A program made the position numbers and the translations under genes. A stretch of DNA of 64,000 nt from an uncultured Lachnospiraceae bacterium (GTDB lineage: Bacteria > Bacillota > Clostridia > Lachnospirales > Lachnospiraceae): contig CAKQXY010000016.1 in assembly GCA_934292725.1 (NCBI GenBank), positions 1 through 64,000 of the forward strand. Direction: 5' to 3'. Shown piece after piece: positions 62,001-64,000 of this stretch; the stretch's first letter is position 1, and each line of letters starts with the position of its first letter. The notes beneath the pieces were generated by a model. That model saw only the letters and a list, made by a program, of their open reading frames with translations. It was not told where the DNA came from and did not search any database.

Positions 62001-62877
62001 ATGAATCAGTCTTTTTCTTTCGCGGCTTGCTGCCAAAGCGAATCAGATTGACACGTTCTCTAAGTTCATCATACTTTGATGCCTCTGATGCATATTCAAT
62101 CATCTGCTGCTCTGATAAAAGGACAGATTCGTAGCTTTCCATGCCGCCCTCATCCTTACAGACAGCGATCATTCTTTTATAGAGCGAAGCCGTCTCAGAA
62201 AGGATTGTCCTTAGCTGCTCTGTCATTGTACACATCCATGGCTGCTTTTCAAGCGTCTCCATGCTTTCTGCCCCGTAGCTTTCAAGACAATGATTAAGCC
62301 AGTCCTCTGGACGCGGATTTGCCACTGCAAAGCCATAGAGCTGCAAAATTAACTGCACGGCACGCTCGTCATCTTTTCCTGGTGCATATGCCTCCATAAA
62401 ATGAATAAATGATTCACTTGCCTGTTCGTACTCCTCCTCTAAAAGTGCCTCTAATACATCAGCCTGCAGAAGCTTTAATTCGCCCTCATCTGCAATTCGA
62501 AAGCCCGGATCGAGCTCTATCTCCTGAAAATGCTCGCGAAGAACCGACAAACAAAAGCTGTCAATCGTAGTAATATGTGCATGACCAGCTAATACCTCCT
62601 GACGGCGCAGATGAGCATTGTCAGGATTCTCCTCTACACGCTTTGCAATTGCTGCCTGCACACGCTCTCTCATCTCACCTGCTGCAGCGTTAGTAAATGT
62701 CACGACAAGAAGACGGTCAATATCAACTGGGTGTGATTCATCACAAATGCGCTCTATAATTCGCTGTACGAGTACTGCCGTCTTTCCGCTTCCTGCTGCC
62801 GCTGAAACAAGAAGGCTTCTGTCTCGCAGGTCAATGACCTGCTTTTGTTCACTTGTCCATGTCATATTGTCAGCCAT
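59050..62877 (-). CDS. addA: ATP-dependent helicase/nuclease subunit A
   Basis: This 1275-residue RecB-like subunit of AddAB resects double-strand breaks for recombination. UvrD-type helicase motifs are clear: motif I AAAGSGKTAVLVQRI, IDEYQDSNYVQ as Walker B, QNFRS and VMSIHKSKGLEFP. The C-terminal nuclease motif reads GVIDAWIDGED with LIDFKTDR. ATG 62877 is used because the family N-terminus (MTWTSEQKQVID) starts just after and GAGGAG lies upstream; a 50-codon extension lies inside addB. It overlaps the addB stop by eight bases. Confidence 0.96.
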   Translation of the reverse strand: MADNMTWTSEQKQVIDLRDRSLLVSAAAGSGKTAVLVQRIIERICDESHPVDIDRLLVVTFTNAAAGEMRERVQAAIAKRVEENPDNAHLRRQEVLAGHAHITTIDSFCLSVLREHFQEIELDPGFRIADEGELKLLQADVLEALLEEEYEQASESFIHFMEAYAPGKDDERAVQLILQLYGFAVANPRPEDWLNHCLESYGAESMETLEKQPWMCTMTEQLRTILSETASLYKRMIAVCKDEGGMESYESVLLSEQQMIEYASEASKYDELRERVNLIRFGSKPRKKKTDSFSEDKAKRVWDMREQAKKQIKSLSEDYFADDDERLLQKQHLAGVQVKELVRLTHAFLLRYSAAKRKKNLVDFGDLEHLALNVLSEKTPDGEKPTLVAAQYRESFEEIMIDEYQDSNYVQELILTSISRTDPPNLFMVGDVKQSIYRFRLARPELFMEKYETYTKEESTHQKIELHQNFRSRKSVLDSVNFFFYQLMHKAVGNVEYDKDAALYPGLVYEPCDTHPTGGATELMLLDLEDVTEDSDDDVKPDNDDTQAVYSSREWEAAMIAEKIREITDPESGLYIWDKEQKTYRLTEYRDIAILLRTVSGWAEELISVLLSKGISASADTGSGYFSALEVQTILNLLEIIDNPLQDIPLAAVMHSPIGHFSSEELAIIRAEEPPSQCKHLYDAATSFAQKYSDPANAKNKEGCHELAGRLRTFFNQLETYRRKSRYLLLRELLVYVLEDSGYYEFISAMPGAATRKANLDMLLERAGAFEKTSYQGVFQFVRYINRLKKYSVDYASAQELAQNQVRVMSIHKSKGLEFPVCFVAGLGKSFNKQDVNASMLFSVDYGIATDAIDPTLRTKESTVMKQAMRSQLMIENLGEELRVLYVAMTRAREKLYLTGAKDHLFDYLEKKIHETDKTARELSYSQLTMAGSFLDWITAAACKHKSFKAIYEQLGINVPFDGVCYKDESPLSVLLVTKSSLSMQTSLWRAEEAMKRTALENWKKETTDETSKNLIESRFLVRYDDSPLSKLQAAFTVSELKTRHEEEAFAASGSDIREPAAQLIKQETEVSEHEMQETLLPDEELLPEFLQQKDKMSGAARGTLYHWLFEHFDFTGDLRAQLSSFMQQDLISTEERKRIRIADFDYFVQTPLGKKVKQAQEDGTYHREMPFILGVPAKEMIENDKKLSEKDENEYVSVQGVIDAWIDGEDYITLIDFKTDRKPEDMTDEEFKELLKKRYIVQLSYYKRALMQMTKRPVKEACIYAVSIGQTIFC

Positions 62878-64000
62878 CTTCCCTCTCCTCTTTGTCTGTC
62901 TGCTTATTTTCCTCTCGCGCAATTTCCTGCCATACCTCGTCCTTGTCAAGCGCAGAAAGTCTGCGGTAATGACATCCCTCAAGCTGCAGATCAAATCCGC
63001 AGACAGAACCGTACTCGCAGTATTCACACGGATTCATCTTCTTATACTCATACGGATAAGCGTCAATCTTTCCTCCGTAAATGTCTCGTGCCAGATCGAG
63101 TGCTTTTTTTCTGGCAAAGTGACCAAGCTCATGCATCTGATCTGCATTTGCTACAAGTGCGCGTGAGGACAGACTGCCATCTTTTTTGTACTCCAATCCT
63201 GACACAACATTTCCGCCTTCTGCGTCAATCAAAAGAAGCGATGCCTTTTCTGTGCTTGTAAGGCCATTCATTCTAAGCTCCTTTTGCTGCTTTGCCTCTA
63301 TCTCTTCCTTTGTCATATCAAAACCTGACACAATCGGATCCTTCATGTTGTAATAATAAATTCCTGCCGGAATAAGCTTTCGGTTAGGATTTCTTTTTGC
63401 CGCCATAGCCATTGCCGCCTCTAAATAAAGCACTAGCTGCAGCTGCAGTCCATAGTATACCTTTCCAAGATCAAGCTTTGTACTTCCTGATTTGTAGTCG
63501 ATGACCTTTACATAAAGCGAACCGTCTTCCTCGGCAAAGTCCACACGGTCAATCCTTCCTCGAAGCGACAGCTCCAGACCTTCCTCGACTGGAAGCGTCA
63601 CGCCATTGCCGCCGGCTCTTCCAAAATCAAGCTCGTGCCATGTCTTCTCATAAGCACCATGCTCCCACTGGCAGCCAAGCGCCCAGAGTGTTCTGTCTGT
63701 CATTCGGCGTATGCGTCCTGCCATGGATTTATTTCGCGCACTGCTGTCGAAAACAGTTGTCTGGTATTCTTCCATAGCCTTTGCCACACTCTCCTCGACG
63801 AGCTGATTTCTCTGTGTGTCTGTAATCTCTCTCCAATTTAAATGGCGTTTTTCAAGAAGCTCAAAGAAATGACTGATTGATGCATGAAAAAGGCTTCCGT
63901 AGTCAGCTGCTCCAAGCTCAAACTGGCGGCGTTCCTTTAGCTGAAGGCCATATGTTAAAAAGTGCGCATACGCACATGCTGCATATTTTTCAAGACGCGA
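62870..64000 (-). CDS. addB: ATP-dependent nuclease subunit B (5' end outside window)
   Basis: The C-terminal 376 residues of AddB are read without a stop to the window edge. The visible part begins with RLEKYAACAYAHFLTYG, whose Cys is the first ligand of the family's [4Fe-4S] nuclease staple. The RecB-type nuclease motif VIDYKSGSTKLDL follows, and the last three cluster cysteines lie in NPCEYCEYGSVCGF. AddB with AddA makes the double-strand break resection nuclease. The stop overlaps the addA start, so translation is coupled. Confidence 0.95.
   Translation of the reverse strand, partial: SRLEKYAACAYAHFLTYGLQLKERRQFELGAADYGSLFHASISHFFELLEKRHLNWREITDTQRNQLVEESVAKAMEEYQTTVFDSSARNKSMAGRIRRMTDRTLWALGCQWEHGAYEKTWHELDFGRAGGNGVTLPVEEGLELSLRGRIDRVDFAEEDGSLYVKVIDYKSGSTKLDLGKVYYGLQLQLVLYLEAAMAMAAKRNPNRKLIPAGIYYYNMKDPIVSGFDMTKEEIEAKQQKELRMNGLTSTEKASLLLIDAEGGNVVSGLEYKKDGSLSSRALVANADQMHELGHFARKKALDLARDIYGGKIDAYPYEYKKMNPCEYCEYGSVCGFDLQLEGCHYRRLSALDKDEVWQEIAREENKQTDKEEREDG

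Noticed and set aside
62878..63027. 50-codon N-terminal extension of AddA
   Set aside because: It overlaps the end of addB; a good ribosome binding site precedes the ATG at 62877 where the family N-terminus starts.

Overview
The window reads as a chromosomal segment of an anaerobic Clostridia-class gut bacterium, most likely a pectin-using member of the Lachnospiraceae. The grounds are low-to-moderate GC, AAGGAGG-type ribosome binding sites, pyruvate formate-lyase with its activase, a giant 2-hydroxyacyl-CoA dehydratase activase fusion, AddAB and MgtE, and a locus matching the Bacillus subtilis yes/yet rhamnogalacturonan cluster. The species cannot be fixed from the sequence alone. Most genes lie on the minus strand.

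Layout. (1) 1-4316: a CUT1-type sugar ABC importer (binding protein cut by the window edge, two permeases) under a LacI-family regulator, with four matching operator palindromes. (2) 4616-11431: pflA, pflB, a FliB-like protein and an FGGY sugar kinase. (3) 11553-20227: a giant activase fusion diverging from a Crp/Fnr regulator, then an iron/cobalamin-type importer (binding protein, permease, ATPase) and a double cupin. Two GTTAG-N6-CTAAC-like palindromes tie the regulator to the importer. (4) 20335-39234: a rhamnogalacturonan-I locus with a PL11-like lyase, RG acetylesterase, nitroreductase, GH2, a PL26/YetA-like exo-lyase, an oligosaccharide ABC importer, a YesU-like DUF1961 protein and a second GH2. 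The enzymes lack signal peptides, so oligosaccharides are probably imported and then cut inside the cell.

(5) 39258-55530 is an accessory region built of modules separated by copies of one intergenic repeat (up to about 180 bp, CCA..GGGACAG ends). The modules are a PIN / HTH-ImmA toxin-antitoxin pair; an ECF sigma / anti-sigma operon with an ABC exporter; a second ABC system with a fused 767-residue permease and a secreted beta-propeller-like protein; and a BlaI/BlaR1-like sensor-repressor pair diverging from a secreted protein of unknown function, which is present again as a near-identical duplicate with its operator. Several genes end exactly at, or inside, the repeat.

(6) 55678-64000 is core: argC, a pyridoxal/pyridoxamine kinase, mgtE, addA and addB (cut by the window edge). 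No rRNA, tRNA, CRISPR array, transposase or phage gene was seen. The best candidates for something undescribed are the repeat-bounded module array, the BlaR1-like pair with its duplicated secreted target, and a compact 95-nt multi-stem element ahead of the RG acetylesterase gene.
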